Source: Schlesneria paludicola DSM 18645
GTDB taxonomy: Bacteria > Planctomycetota > Planctomycetia > Planctomycetales > Planctomycetaceae
Assembly (NCBI RefSeq): GCF_000255655.1
Contig: NZ_JH636434.1
Coordinates: 2,383,206 to 2,447,205, forward strand
Reading direction: 5' to 3'
DNA length: 64,000 nucleotides
The notes under the pieces are model-generated. The model did not search any database. It saw only the letters and a list, made by a program, of their open reading frames with translations, and was not told the origin of the DNA. Shown in pieces: positions 25,764 to 34,707 of this stretch. Within the stretch, counting starts at the first letter, position 1. Each line of letters opens with the position of its first letter. The translations under genes and the position numbers were made by a program.

Positions 25764-27068
25764 ATGCTGAAATCGTTCTTGTTGGCAGCCGGTATTGGAT
25801 CGAGATTAAGTCCGATCACGGATACGATCCCGAAATGCCTGATCCCGTTCGCCGGACGCCCACTCCTTGACTATTGGCTGGAGCTTCTATCGCAGGCGGG
25901 TTGTTCTGACGCTCGCGTGAATACGCACGCCCATGCAGAGAAAATGCGTGCGTTTCTGCAATCGCATTTTCCCGCCGGTTATCCCCGAGTCACCGAATCC
26001 TATGAACCGACCTTGCTGGGCTCTGCCGGTGCGATCGCGGCGAATGCCGATTTTGCAGAGGGGGCCAGTGAAGTCATCATCATCTGCGCCGATCAGATCA
26101 GCAATGTAGACCTCGCTTCCATGGTTGCGTTTCATCGCCAACACGGCGACGCCATGACAATGCTGCTCTACCGTGTTCCAAATCCACAAGAATGCGGAAT
26201 CGTCGAACTTGACGCGGAAGATCGAGTTGTGGAATTCGTTGAAAAACCTGCGATTCCTAAGAGCAATCTCGCAAACGGAGGAATCTACATCGTTTCGAAC
26301 GAGGCCTATCGCGAGATCGCGAATATGCACAAATTCGACTTGGGATTCGATGTCCTTCCGCAATTCGTTGGCCGTGCTCGTGGCTGGCTTTGGGATGACA
26401 TCCATCGTGACATCGGCACACATGCGTCACTGGCAAAAGCGAGAGCTGAACTCGCCAAGGCGAAGTTGTCAGTCGCGAAGCGACGAAAGCCCGTTGCTGC
26501 CGTTTTTCTGGACCGGGACGGGACTGTGATCGAACATGTGCATCATTTGACCAAACCCGAAGACGTTCGATTGGTGCCTGGTGCTGGAGAATGCCTCAGC
26601 CGATTGCATGCGAGCGGATACAAATGTGTCATTGTCACGAATCAATCCGTGGTAGGTCGCGGGATGTTGACCGAGGAAGGGCTTGAGCAAGTCCACGCGG
26701 AAATGACCACGCAACTTGAACAGCATGGCGCCTGGGTCGACGAGATTTACTTCTGCCCATTCGCTCCAGGCGAAGGAGCCGAAGGTGGGACTGAACATCC
26801 AAATCGCAAGCCACAACCTGGAATGCTACTTCAGGCTGCACAAGACTTGAATTTGGACCTGTCAAAATCCTGGATGATTGGCGATATGATGTCTGACGCC
26901 TTGGCTGGCCATGCAGCAGGCTGCTTGGCGTCGATCTTGATCGAGAAGACGCCACAATCGACACCGCCAAACGCTGAAGAGACAGGCGAACGCAAACCCG
27001 CTCGACGGGACTTTCACGTCAAATCACTGATTGAGGCGACAGACGTGATCTTGAATTTCGCAAATTAA
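25764..27068 (+). CDS. Fused sugar nucleotidyltransferase (HddC-like) and heptose bisphosphate phosphatase (GmhB-like)
   Basis: 434 residues in two parts. Residues 1 to about 235 are a nucleotidyltransferase: LLAAGIGSRLSPITDTIPKC, LIPFAGRPLLDYW and a later VEFVEKPAIPKSNLANGGIY. Residues about 245-434 are a HAD phosphatase of the histidinol-phosphatase/GmhB type: FLDRDGTVIEH (near 247), VIVTNQS, the zinc-loop-like CPFAPGEG region and KSWMIGDMMSDALAG. Fused, the two would remove the 7-phosphate of heptose 1,7-bisphosphate and activate the resulting 1-phosphate. These steps directly follow HddA encoded upstream. The zinc loop appears reduced: after FCPF I see no full CxH...CxC set, so metal binding there may be lost. 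Confidence 0.85.
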   Translation: MLKSFLLAAGIGSRLSPITDTIPKCLIPFAGRPLLDYWLELLSQAGCSDARVNTHAHAEKMRAFLQSHFPAGYPRVTESYEPTLLGSAGAIAANADFAEGASEVIIICADQISNVDLASMVAFHRQHGDAMTMLLYRVPNPQECGIVELDAEDRVVEFVEKPAIPKSNLANGGIYIVSNEAYREIANMHKFDLGFDVLPQFVGRARGWLWDDIHRDIGTHASLAKARAELAKAKLSVAKRRKPVAAVFLDRDGTVIEHVHHLTKPEDVRLVPGAGECLSRLHASGYKCVIVTNQSVVGRGMLTEEGLEQVHAEMTTQLEQHGAWVDEIYFCPFAPGEGAEGGTEHPNRKPQPGMLLQAAQDLNLDLSKSWMIGDMMSDALAGHAAGCLASILIEKTPQSTPPNAEETGERKPARRDFHVKSLIEATDVILNFAN

Positions 27069-27218
27069 TTTTCAAGCTGCGGCCGAAGTTGACTTCGGTC
27101 ATACTTGCTAACGAGATAGAACCAGAACCAGCCCCCAACGCGATGACTGTGTGGCTCCGCCGCCCACTTTCAGGTTGAAATAAAACGACCTGCGGCGGCA
27201 TGAAAGCAATATTCGATA

Positions 27219-28496
27219 ATGGAAACAAAACAGACGGTTGTCGTGGTCAACGACTTCGCCTCGATCGTAGGTGGCGCGGCGAAGGTCTCGATCATCACAG
27301 CGATTCAATTGGCGAATCGCGGCCATCGCGTGATCTTCTTCTCCGCAGTGGGCCCCATTGATGATTGCCTGAAGAACGTTCCCAACCTCCAGGTGGAATG
27401 CTTGGATCAGAAAGATATCCTGAACGACCCAAACCGCCTTCGAGCCATTCAATCAGGAATTTGGAACTACTCTGCGGCGACGCGACTTCGACAGATTCTT
27501 GAAAAGAACCGCGAGCATGCTCCTGTGGTTCACTTCCATTCATGGATCAAGGCTCTTTCTGCGTCTGTCTTTCGTGCCACGCTCGACTCAAACACACCCG
27601 CGGTGATTTCTCTGCACGACTATTTCCTCGCCTGCCCCACCGGAGGCTTCTTGGATGTCAGAAAGGGAGAAGTCTGCACACGCAAGCCTTTGGGACTTTC
27701 GTGTATATCCTGCAATTGCGATCCTCGAAACTATTATCACAAGCTCTGGCGTGTCACGCGCGGATTTGCGCAACGCGATTTAGCTCGATGCCCCCGGGAC
27801 TGCAAACACTTCATTTCAATTTCGCCATTCAGCGAAAAGCTTTTGAAGCCCTTTCTTCCGACCGACGCAAGTATTGAACTGGTTCGCACCCCGGTCGAGG
27901 TCGAACATTTGCCCAAGATTGATCCGGCGAAGAGCAATGACTTCCTCTTTGTCGGTCGTTTCTCTCCCGAAAAGGGAGCATTGGATTTCGCTAAAGCCGC
28001 GACCGAAACGGGCCTCAATGCGGTCTTCATTGGGCAAGGCGATGAAGAGGCTCAAATCAAAGCGGCATGCCCGAACGCGACGATGTTGAAATGGCAACCC
28101 CTGCCTGCAGTTGTGGAACGCATGCGATCCTCCCGTGCTCTCGTATTCCCTTCACGTTGGTATGAAGGCCAGGGAGCCGTCGCAATTGAGGCCGCTGCTG
28201 TCGGCCTACCAGTCATCTACTCTGACGTCACTGCAATTACGGCAGACCTTCCCAATGGCGTTTCAGGCCTTTCCTATAAGTCCGGTGATGTATCCGATCT
28301 TGCCAAGATGATGCGTCAAGTCGCCTCTGACGATGAGCTGGCAAGGCGGATCGGCGGGGCAGCTTATGATTGGTATTGGGAAGCACCGTGGACGCTTGAA
28401 GCTCACACGGATCAACTCGAGCGAGTTTATCGCCGAATTCGTGAACAGTCATTTTCCGCGACCAAGCCACTAACACCGTCGATATCAAGATCGTGA
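27219..28496 (+). CDS. Family 4 glycosyltransferase with Cys-rich insertion
   Basis: 425 residues of GT-B type. The N-terminal VNDFASIVGGAAKVSIITAIQLANRG is a typical acceptor-domain start with a Gly-rich loop. The C-terminal domain has DFLFVGRFSPEKGALDFAKA and the donor-binding PSRWYEGQGAVAIEAAAVGLP (near 310), matching the E-x7-E signature of retaining GT4 enzymes. Residues about 145-200 carry seven cysteines (CPTGGF, VCTRKP, LSCISCNCDP, ARCPRDCK), which could bind a metal or cluster. This insertion is seen in a subset of GT4 proteins. Sugar specificity unknown. Confidence 0.87.
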   Translation: METKQTVVVVNDFASIVGGAAKVSIITAIQLANRGHRVIFFSAVGPIDDCLKNVPNLQVECLDQKDILNDPNRLRAIQSGIWNYSAATRLRQILEKNREHAPVVHFHSWIKALSASVFRATLDSNTPAVISLHDYFLACPTGGFLDVRKGEVCTRKPLGLSCISCNCDPRNYYHKLWRVTRGFAQRDLARCPRDCKHFISISPFSEKLLKPFLPTDASIELVRTPVEVEHLPKIDPAKSNDFLFVGRFSPEKGALDFAKAATETGLNAVFIGQGDEEAQIKAACPNATMLKWQPLPAVVERMRSSRALVFPSRWYEGQGAVAIEAAAVGLPVIYSDVTAITADLPNGVSGLSYKSGDVSDLAKMMRQVASDDELARRIGGAAYDWYWEAPWTLEAHTDQLERVYRRIREQSFSATKPLTPSISRS

Positions 28497-28692
28497 TCGC
28501 TTAATGCGATCCACGGAATGCGAAACACCTCCGTGGTCCGTTGACGCCAACGGATTGAGTTCGCCACAAGGAACATGCATCTTTTCTTCGGTCTCGATTG
28601 ACTGTCATGATTTTGTCGAAACCAACCCCAAACACTTCACTCTTGTGTTACGTCATAACCGATGCGTTCGTTTTGAAGATTGGTATCGTTGA

Positions 28693-29355
28693 ATGATTGT
28701 GACAATTGATGGGCCCGCCGGGACAGGAAAAAGCACCGTCGCAAAGTGCCTGGCGGAACGACTTGGATTCGAATTCTTGAATACCGGCGCGATGTATCGG
28801 GCCGTGGCGTATGCTTGCCTTCAGCGTGAATTGAATCTCACGGACGAAGCGTCCGTTGAAGAAGTTGCAAAGGGTCTCCAAATCGTGTTTTCGGAGAGTC
28901 GACTTCTCCTTGGAGGAGCTGACGTCACGGACGCCATTCGTACTCAAACGGTCACCCGATCAGTCCCCATCGTCGCCGCAAATCCCGCCGTGCGCCGCCA
29001 ACTGGTTCAACTGCAACAGATAGTGGGCCGAACCTCCAACCTTGTCACGGAAGGGCGCGACCAAGGGACTGACGTGTTCCCGAACGCCGAGTGCAAGTTT
29101 TTTCTCACGGCTTCGCCGCGAGAGCGGGCTCGTCGTCGCCAACTGGAACTCAAAGGCAAAGGAGAGATCGTTTCACTTGAGGACCTTTTGGAACAACAGC
29201 AACGGCGAGACCGCCTTGATGAAAGCCGCGCCTGCTCGCCCTTGCAGCCCGCATCTGATGCGCTGCTGGTCGATACGACGGAGATGTCACTCGACGAAGT
29301 CTCCAATCACCTTGAGATCATTGCGAAGCGTGCACTCAACCTTGGCACCGCCTGA
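28693..29355 (+). CDS. cmk: Cytidylate kinase
   Basis: 220 residues, full family length. The P-loop is GPAGTGKST (7-15), followed by FLNTGAMYRAVA, which binds CMP. EGRDQGTDVFP and ASPRERARRRQLEL complete the Cmk signature. It phosphorylates CMP to CDP. In many bacteria cmk sits near rpsA; here it is between two glycosyltransferase genes and about 1.6 kb before a CMP-sugar-synthetase-like gene. This suggests it may recycle CMP released when CMP-activated sugars are used, though it can equally be the cell's general enzyme. Confidence 0.93.
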   Translation: MIVTIDGPAGTGKSTVAKCLAERLGFEFLNTGAMYRAVAYACLQRELNLTDEASVEEVAKGLQIVFSESRLLLGGADVTDAIRTQTVTRSVPIVAANPAVRRQLVQLQQIVGRTSNLVTEGRDQGTDVFPNAECKFFLTASPRERARRRQLELKGKGEIVSLEDLLEQQQRRDRLDESRACSPLQPASDALLVDTTEMSLDEVSNHLEIIAKRALNLGTA

Positions 29356-29798
29356 CTCGACAATTCGCGACCATCGTTGCCGCATTCCGACGGGCCGTAC
29401 AAGCATCGTCGTCATGCAGCGTTCTCCGTTCGCTCGACACCGCATTCGGGAGCGCCACAGTGATTCCATGTGCAACTCGGCAACATATTCGCGCACCTTC
29501 GTTTACATTATGCAACGCCCTGTCGCTGACACGTGAAGATTCGGTTTAGAAGTTCGAAAGGCGAAGCGGGATTTCGGAGATTCTTCAAACAAACTTGTCG
29601 ACATTTACCTGCTAAGCAGTTATAACCGCTTCGATAGCTCGACTCGGGTCTGGATCGGGCCCCTGACAGCTCTGTTCCAGGGCGTGCCAAGCGGTTAGGC
29701 CCGAAGTTTGCTTCAGGACGTTGTCGTCACTCGGCGCGATCCTTAAACCGAGGGAATGTTCTTATCTGTTTCCTTGAAAATACGTGAGCGTATTGCCA
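29356..29798. other. 443-bp gap after cmk
   Basis: No gene, strong hairpin or repeat is evident. Frames that run past the cmk stop in other phases are out-of-frame overlaps without recognisable domains. Confidence 0.5.
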
Positions 29799-30800
29799 AT
29801 GCAATCGATTGCAGATGTTCAACACAGCCCAATTGATCAGGTAACGCCTATCCCTGCTGTCGACTCGACTTTTTCCGCCGGCGACAGCTCCACGGAACAG
29901 AAGTCTCCGACATCGCAAATCCGCTGGAGCGTGGTTGTGCGAACCTACAACGAGGCGCGCTACCTTCCCGCACTGCTGGACTCGATTCGTCAGCAACAAG
30001 TCGATGAAGGTGGGATTGAAGTCGTCCTTGTGGACTCAGGGTCGACAGATGCGACTTTGGAAATCGCCGCCGCCGCAGGATGTCGAATCGTCCACATCAA
30101 GAAATCCGATTTTTCATTCGGCCGATCACTAAACGTTGGATGCGACGCCTCACTGGGCGAGTTTCTCGTCTTCGTCAGCGGGCACTGTGTTCCGCGGGAT
30201 CGAGACTGGCTAATGCAGTTGACGGCCCCTCTCCGCAGTGGCGATGTGGCGATTACCTACGGCCGACAATTGGGCGGCGGTGAATCGAAATTCAGCGAGC
30301 TTCAACTCTTCGAGAAATACTTCCCCGGAGAACTGCGGGAAGCCCCGAGCCCATTCTTTTGTAACAATGCGAATGCGGCAATCTTGAAACGCGTCTGGAT
30401 GGATTTCCCTTACGATGAGGAACTGCCCGGGCTAGAGGATATGGATGTTGGTCGCCGCGTCGTCGAAACGGGGATGAAAGTTTCGTACGTACCCGAGGCC
30501 GCCGTCTTTCACTATCACCACGAATCCTGGAAACAAGTGAAACGACGCTACGAGCGAGAAGCGATCGCGCTGCAAAAGGTGATTCCGTCGGTGCACGTCA
30601 GTCTCACGGATGCGATTCGATACTGCGCCGCGGGTGTCATTGGTGATTGTTCCAAAGCGATGGCTGAAGGGACGCTTCTTAAGAATCTGGGAGGAATCGT
30701 CGCATTTCGCTTCTGCCAATACTGGGGGACGTGGCGCGGTAGCAACCTCGACCGGCATCTGACCCGACAAATGAAAGAATCGTACTTTTACCCGCACTGA
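29799..30800 (+). CDS. Family 2 glycosyltransferase
   Basis: 333 residues from the ATG at 29799; an in-frame GTG at 29784 would add five. The first 40 residues are variable and polar. The GT-A core begins with SVVVRTYNEARYLPALLDSI (near 45), followed by VLVDSGSTDATLE for nucleotide binding and FSFGRSLNVGCDASLGE. The later YDEELPGLEDMDVGRRV contains the ED pair of the catalytic region, and VFHYHHESWKQVKRRYERE is typical of GT2 enzymes acting on rhamnan-like chains. Both the donor sugar and the linkage are unknown. Confidence 0.85.
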   Translation: MQSIADVQHSPIDQVTPIPAVDSTFSAGDSSTEQKSPTSQIRWSVVVRTYNEARYLPALLDSIRQQQVDEGGIEVVLVDSGSTDATLEIAAAAGCRIVHIKKSDFSFGRSLNVGCDASLGEFLVFVSGHCVPRDRDWLMQLTAPLRSGDVAITYGRQLGGGESKFSELQLFEKYFPGELREAPSPFFCNNANAAILKRVWMDFPYDEELPGLEDMDVGRRVVETGMKVSYVPEAAVFHYHHESWKQVKRRYEREAIALQKVIPSVHVSLTDAIRYCAAGVIGDCSKAMAEGTLLKNLGGIVAFRFCQYWGTWRGSNLDRHLTRQMKESYFYPH

Positions 30801-30924
30801 TTTCACAATTCCGTTCTGACTGCGAATCCCGTTCACGCTCCGATCGAACTACACAAGAGCGTTGACGCGGGAACAAGCATGCTGACATCTTCAAGACTTT
30901 TGATAAGAGAACGTTTGGCCGCGT

Positions 30925-31611
30925 ATGTCTGGATTAGTTGCTCTCCTGCCGATGAAGGCCCACAGCGCTCGTGTTTCCGGTAAGAATTTCCGAAGCTTTG
31001 CCGGCAAGCCGTTGTTTCGCTGGATCTTGGATTCGCTGCTCGAAGTCACTGCGATTGATCGAGTGGTGATTAACACGGACGCTCGCGACATTCTGGCAAG
31101 CCATGGATTGGTTGACTCTGATCGAGTCCTGATTCGAGATCGCAAGTCCGAAATCTGCGGCGATTTTGTCAGTATGAATCTCGTGCTGAAAGATGACGTC
31201 GAAAACGTGCCCGCGGATGCATATCTGATGACGCACACCACGAATCCGTTGCTGTCCGCAACGACGATTCGCTCCGCGATCGAGAAGTATCAAGCAGGTG
31301 TCGCGGCACGAGAATGCGACAGCCTTTTCTCAGTCAATCGTTTTCAAACGCGATTTTATCGCGCCGATGGTTCTCCAATCAATCACGACCCGAAGAACCT
31401 CATTCGCACACAGGACCTTGAGCCCTGGTTCGAAGAGAATTCGAACTTGTATTTGTTCAGCCGCCCGAGTTTCGAAAAGACGCAGGCCAGGATCGGCGAA
31501 AAGCCACTGCTATTTCCCACCCCCCCGTGCGAGTCTGCTGATATCGATGATCAAGACGGTTGGGATCTCGCGGAACGGCTAGCACGCACGATCCCGTCTG
31601 TCAAATGCTGA
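30925..31611 (+). CDS. Acylneuraminate/KDO cytidylyltransferase-like protein
   Basis: 228 residues of the NeuA/KdsB nucleotidyltransferase family. LLPMKAHSARVSGKNFRSFAGKPL is the CTP-binding start: the classic RxGSKxxxxKN is here RVSGKNF. It is followed by RVVINTDA and YLMTHTTNPLLSATTIRSAI. These enzymes join CTP to a sugar acid to give a CMP-sugar. Substrates in this subgroup are diverse and no sialic acid or KDO synthesis genes are in the window, so I do not name one. The next gene encodes a 2-hydroxyacid dehydrogenase, a pairing that may point to an unusual acid as substrate. Confidence 0.8.
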   Translation: MSGLVALLPMKAHSARVSGKNFRSFAGKPLFRWILDSLLEVTAIDRVVINTDARDILASHGLVDSDRVLIRDRKSEICGDFVSMNLVLKDDVENVPADAYLMTHTTNPLLSATTIRSAIEKYQAGVAARECDSLFSVNRFQTRFYRADGSPINHDPKNLIRTQDLEPWFEENSNLYLFSRPSFEKTQARIGEKPLLFPTPPCESADIDDQDGWDLAERLARTIPSVKC

Positions 31612-31937
31612 ACCGCTGCCTGCAATCGTGCCCGGAGATTTGAAGAACAAGCCCTCGCGAAGTGCTGAGGAGAGGACTCTGATTCGAGCTGCGAAAAATG
31701 ATGGAACGCCTCTTTCATCGTTTGACAGCTCTCGGCTCCATCGTTGACCGACGGAACCAAACCATTGCGCGCCAAACTCCAATCCGAATCGCGTGATACC
31801 GCTTGCCAGAACGACATCAAGTGCTTTGAAGACCCTGCTCACGAGGCGAAGGGCATGCAAGGCCAAGCCTCCCTCACCATTCTCTTCACCTTTGATCAAA
31901 CACAACACAGCTCAAATAGTAACACCGAGAGTAAACC
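31612..31937. other. 326-bp gap before the 2-hydroxyacid dehydrogenase gene
   Basis: No gene or clear signal is visible apart from GAGAG about 7 bases before the next start. Confidence 0.5.
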
Positions 31938-32879
31938 ATGCGTATTGTGATCACCTGCCCTCCGATGATTCGCTCGCTTGATCACTACAGCCATCTTTTG
32001 ACAGATCGAGGCATCGAGTTTCATTGCCCCGAATTCACACAGACGCTCTCTGAACCCGAACTCTTAGAATTGATCCCTCAATTCGATGGCTGGATCATTG
32101 GTGACGATCCGGCGACTCGTCGGGTGTTCGAAGCAGGCGTCCGCGGGAAACTTCGAGCTGCCGTGAAGTTCGGTGTCGGCGTTGACAACGTCGATTTTGC
32201 CGCCGCCCGTGACCTGGGAATTCCCATCGCAAATACGCCCGGCATGTTCGGCCAGGAAGTTGCCGACATCGCGCATTGCTACGTCATCGCGCTCGCACGA
32301 AGAATCTTCGATGTCCATCGCGGAGTGGTTGAGGGCAAATGGCCAAAACCCGTCGGCTATTCACTCGCCGAAAAGACCGCTGCCGTTGTTGGATTCGGCG
32401 ATATTGGGCGCCAAACGGCGAAACGACTGCTCGCAAGCGGAATGAAGGTGATCGCGTACGACCCCCGGTTTACACCAGCTCCGGGTTTGGAGGCTGTAGA
32501 ATCCGCAGCCTGGCCAAATCGTATCGAAGAAGCCCAAGTCATTGTGTTGACATGTGCGCTAACGCCTGAAAATCGTCATCTCTTGAACGCTTCGACGTTG
32601 GCGATGACCAAGCGTGGCGTGGATATCGTCAATGTGTCGCGAGGCCCCTTGATCGACGAAGCCGCGCTAGTTGAAGCCTTGGGCTCTGGACAGGTGAGCG
32701 CCGCCGCGTTGGAAGTGTTCGAAGTCGAACCCTTGAGCATGACGTCCCCACTGCGCCGATTTGAACAGTGTTTGTTTGGCTCGCACAACGCCTCGAACAC
32801 ACGAGACGCCGTCGTCCGGACGAGCGTCAAGGCGATCGGACTCTTGTTGGATATGTTCGATGGCAAGACGCGTGCGTGA
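31938..32879 (+). CDS. D-2-hydroxyacid dehydrogenase (phosphoglycerate dehydrogenase-like)
   Basis: 313 residues. The NAD-binding motif is VVGFGDIGRQTAKRL (GxGxxG near 151). The catalytic Arg lies in NVSRGPLIDE (near 235), the Glu in ALEVFEVEP and the His in GSHNASNT (near 282), so the site is complete. It reduces a 2-oxoacid or oxidises a D-2-hydroxyacid. The C-terminal ACT-type domains of biosynthetic SerA are absent, so this is a short-form enzyme. Set among EPS genes and after a CMP-sugar-acid synthetase-like gene, it may make or modify a sugar acid or a glycerate-like substituent; this is inference. Confidence 0.85.
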   Translation: MRIVITCPPMIRSLDHYSHLLTDRGIEFHCPEFTQTLSEPELLELIPQFDGWIIGDDPATRRVFEAGVRGKLRAAVKFGVGVDNVDFAAARDLGIPIANTPGMFGQEVADIAHCYVIALARRIFDVHRGVVEGKWPKPVGYSLAEKTAAVVGFGDIGRQTAKRLLASGMKVIAYDPRFTPAPGLEAVESAAWPNRIEEAQVIVLTCALTPENRHLLNASTLAMTKRGVDIVNVSRGPLIDEAALVEALGSGQVSAAALEVFEVEPLSMTSPLRRFEQCLFGSHNASNTRDAVVRTSVKAIGLLLDMFDGKTRA

Positions 32880-32995
32880 GCCTGTCGCGCCCAGGCGGCG
32901 CTGGCTCACAATTGACCTTTGCGGCCGATCACGCTGACTACGCTCATCAACGTTATTGAATTTGTTAGTTGACGAACGAGTCGACGAAAGTAGTA

Positions 32996-34504
32996 ATGCA
33001 CCTGATCTCGGCCACAATTCGTCGATTTTGGAATTCACCCACGCTGACGACTTGGCTGAGCTATTTCGCGCGCGCATTGGGATTGCTACTGGTCACACCG
33101 ATCATTCTCACGCGGTTCACTCCGGCGGAAGTGACGGTTTGGTATTCCCTTCTGACGCTCATCGCCTTGCAGATGATGGCCGACTTCGGCTTCTCATCAA
33201 CATTTGCGCGCACGCTCGCCTATGCCATGGCAGGTTTGGAAAATCTGCATGATATTCGGCAATCGCAACGAACTTCGCTTGGCAACCGTGAACCAAATTG
33301 GTCGCTGCTTCGCAGAATTCTGAGCACGATGAGCGTGATCTACACTCGATTAAGCTTCGGGATTCTGTTCTTCTTGGGAATCGCGGGAACCGCGCTTCTT
33401 TGGAGGCCGATCAGCGAAACGTCCAACCCTCTTGATGCGTGGGCCGCTTGGGGCTTCGTGCTACTCACAATCTGCATTACGTTTTGGGGGAACTATCTCG
33501 TCGCGTTCCTGCAGGGCGTTGACCGCATTGCAGTTCTCCGACGGGCCGAAGCGATTTGGACGACCGCAGGATTGGTGTCCTCCGCCATAGTCGCGGCCAG
33601 TGGCGGTGGCATCTTCGCCACCATCGCGGTGTATCAGACTTTCGCAGCGTGCAATGTCCTTTGGAACCTGCGAGTTGCACGGGGACTTTTTGATGGTCGA
33701 TTGAAGAATCTCCCGCATATTCTCGATCACGAGATATTTGAATCCGTCTGGCCACAGGCTTGGCGAAGTGGCCTGGGAGTGCTGATGTCCAGCGGCGTTG
33801 TGCAGGCGACCGGACTCATCTACGCGCAACTCGGCCCTGCCGTCGAGGTCGCATCCTATCTGCTCGCGATCCGATTCATCACGGCAATCGTGCAGTTCAC
33901 CCAGGCACCGTTCCAAAGCATGCTACCGAGTATGGCTCGTGAATATGCTCGAAACAATTTCGCGGCAGTCATGGCCATCGCGAATCGCGGGATGCGTCGC
34001 TCCTACTTTGTTTTCACCTGTGGCGTGATTGGCGTTGGCGTAACGGTTGGCCCCGTGCTGCACTTGATGCAGACTCGCACGCCCTTTGTTGAGCCTAGCC
34101 TGTGGGCCGTGATGGCATTCGCCTTCTTCCTCGAACGGTGGGGCGCCATGAACATGCAACTCTACAGCCTGAGCAATCATATTATCTGGCACATTGCAAA
34201 CGGAATCACGGGCAGCTTGTATATCGTTTTGTGCCTCGCCACAGTTGAGTCACTGGGAATCTGGGCCTTTCCGCTGTCGATGATCGTCGCCAATCTTGCC
34301 TGCTACACGAGCTACTCATTGTACATGGCGTACCGGTTATTCCACCTCCCGCCATTACGTCAAGAACTCTCCTCTGGAGCCCTCTTGACCGCGGTTCTCC
34401 TACTGGTATTCTGCATGGTAAGCTCAGCCGTCGAAAGCTCGCAACCGTTGCGATTGCTCGTTCACCAAAATCAAATCGAGAAGGTGACGTCGCCGGAACT
34501 CTAG
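32996..34504 (+). CDS. Wzx-like polysaccharide flippase (MATE/MOP superfamily)
   Basis: 502 residues from the ATG at 32996, which has GAAAG about 6 bases upstream; a TTG at 32969 would add nine residues. About 12-14 hydrophobic segments span the protein, starting with TWLSYFARALGLLLVTPIIL and FTPAEVTVWYSLLTLIALQMM, as in Wzx/RfbX proteins. Known members move lipid-linked repeat units across the inner membrane. It is one of the three parts (Wzx, Wzy, Wzc) that define Wzx/Wzy-dependent assembly, and all three are in this cluster. Confidence 0.85.
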   Translation: MHLISATIRRFWNSPTLTTWLSYFARALGLLLVTPIILTRFTPAEVTVWYSLLTLIALQMMADFGFSSTFARTLAYAMAGLENLHDIRQSQRTSLGNREPNWSLLRRILSTMSVIYTRLSFGILFFLGIAGTALLWRPISETSNPLDAWAAWGFVLLTICITFWGNYLVAFLQGVDRIAVLRRAEAIWTTAGLVSSAIVAASGGGIFATIAVYQTFAACNVLWNLRVARGLFDGRLKNLPHILDHEIFESVWPQAWRSGLGVLMSSGVVQATGLIYAQLGPAVEVASYLLAIRFITAIVQFTQAPFQSMLPSMAREYARNNFAAVMAIANRGMRRSYFVFTCGVIGVGVTVGPVLHLMQTRTPFVEPSLWAVMAFAFFLERWGAMNMQLYSLSNHIIWHIANGITGSLYIVLCLATVESLGIWAFPLSMIVANLACYTSYSLYMAYRLFHLPPLRQELSSGALLTAVLLLVFCMVSSAVESSQPLRLLVHQNQIEKVTSPEL

Positions 34505-34707
34505 CGTCCCTGTTATTTTCGCTTGTACGAAGACCTCTCGTTCCAGCAAACACAAATCCAGAAGGCTGGCACCCTCGAAGACCAAATACTGAAAGATGAA
34601 ACGAGCCCCATTCCACCCACAGTTGCACTAGCATTCTCCGGCATCTTTTTGTCAACGATTTCGCCGTCGTACGTCGTCCAGCCTCTCCAATTGAATAAGT
34701 ACCGAAT

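Noticed and set aside
27079-27098. CCGAAG-TTGA-CTTCGG hairpin after the HddC-GmhB gene
   Set aside because: Short 6-bp stem with no T-run; could be chance.
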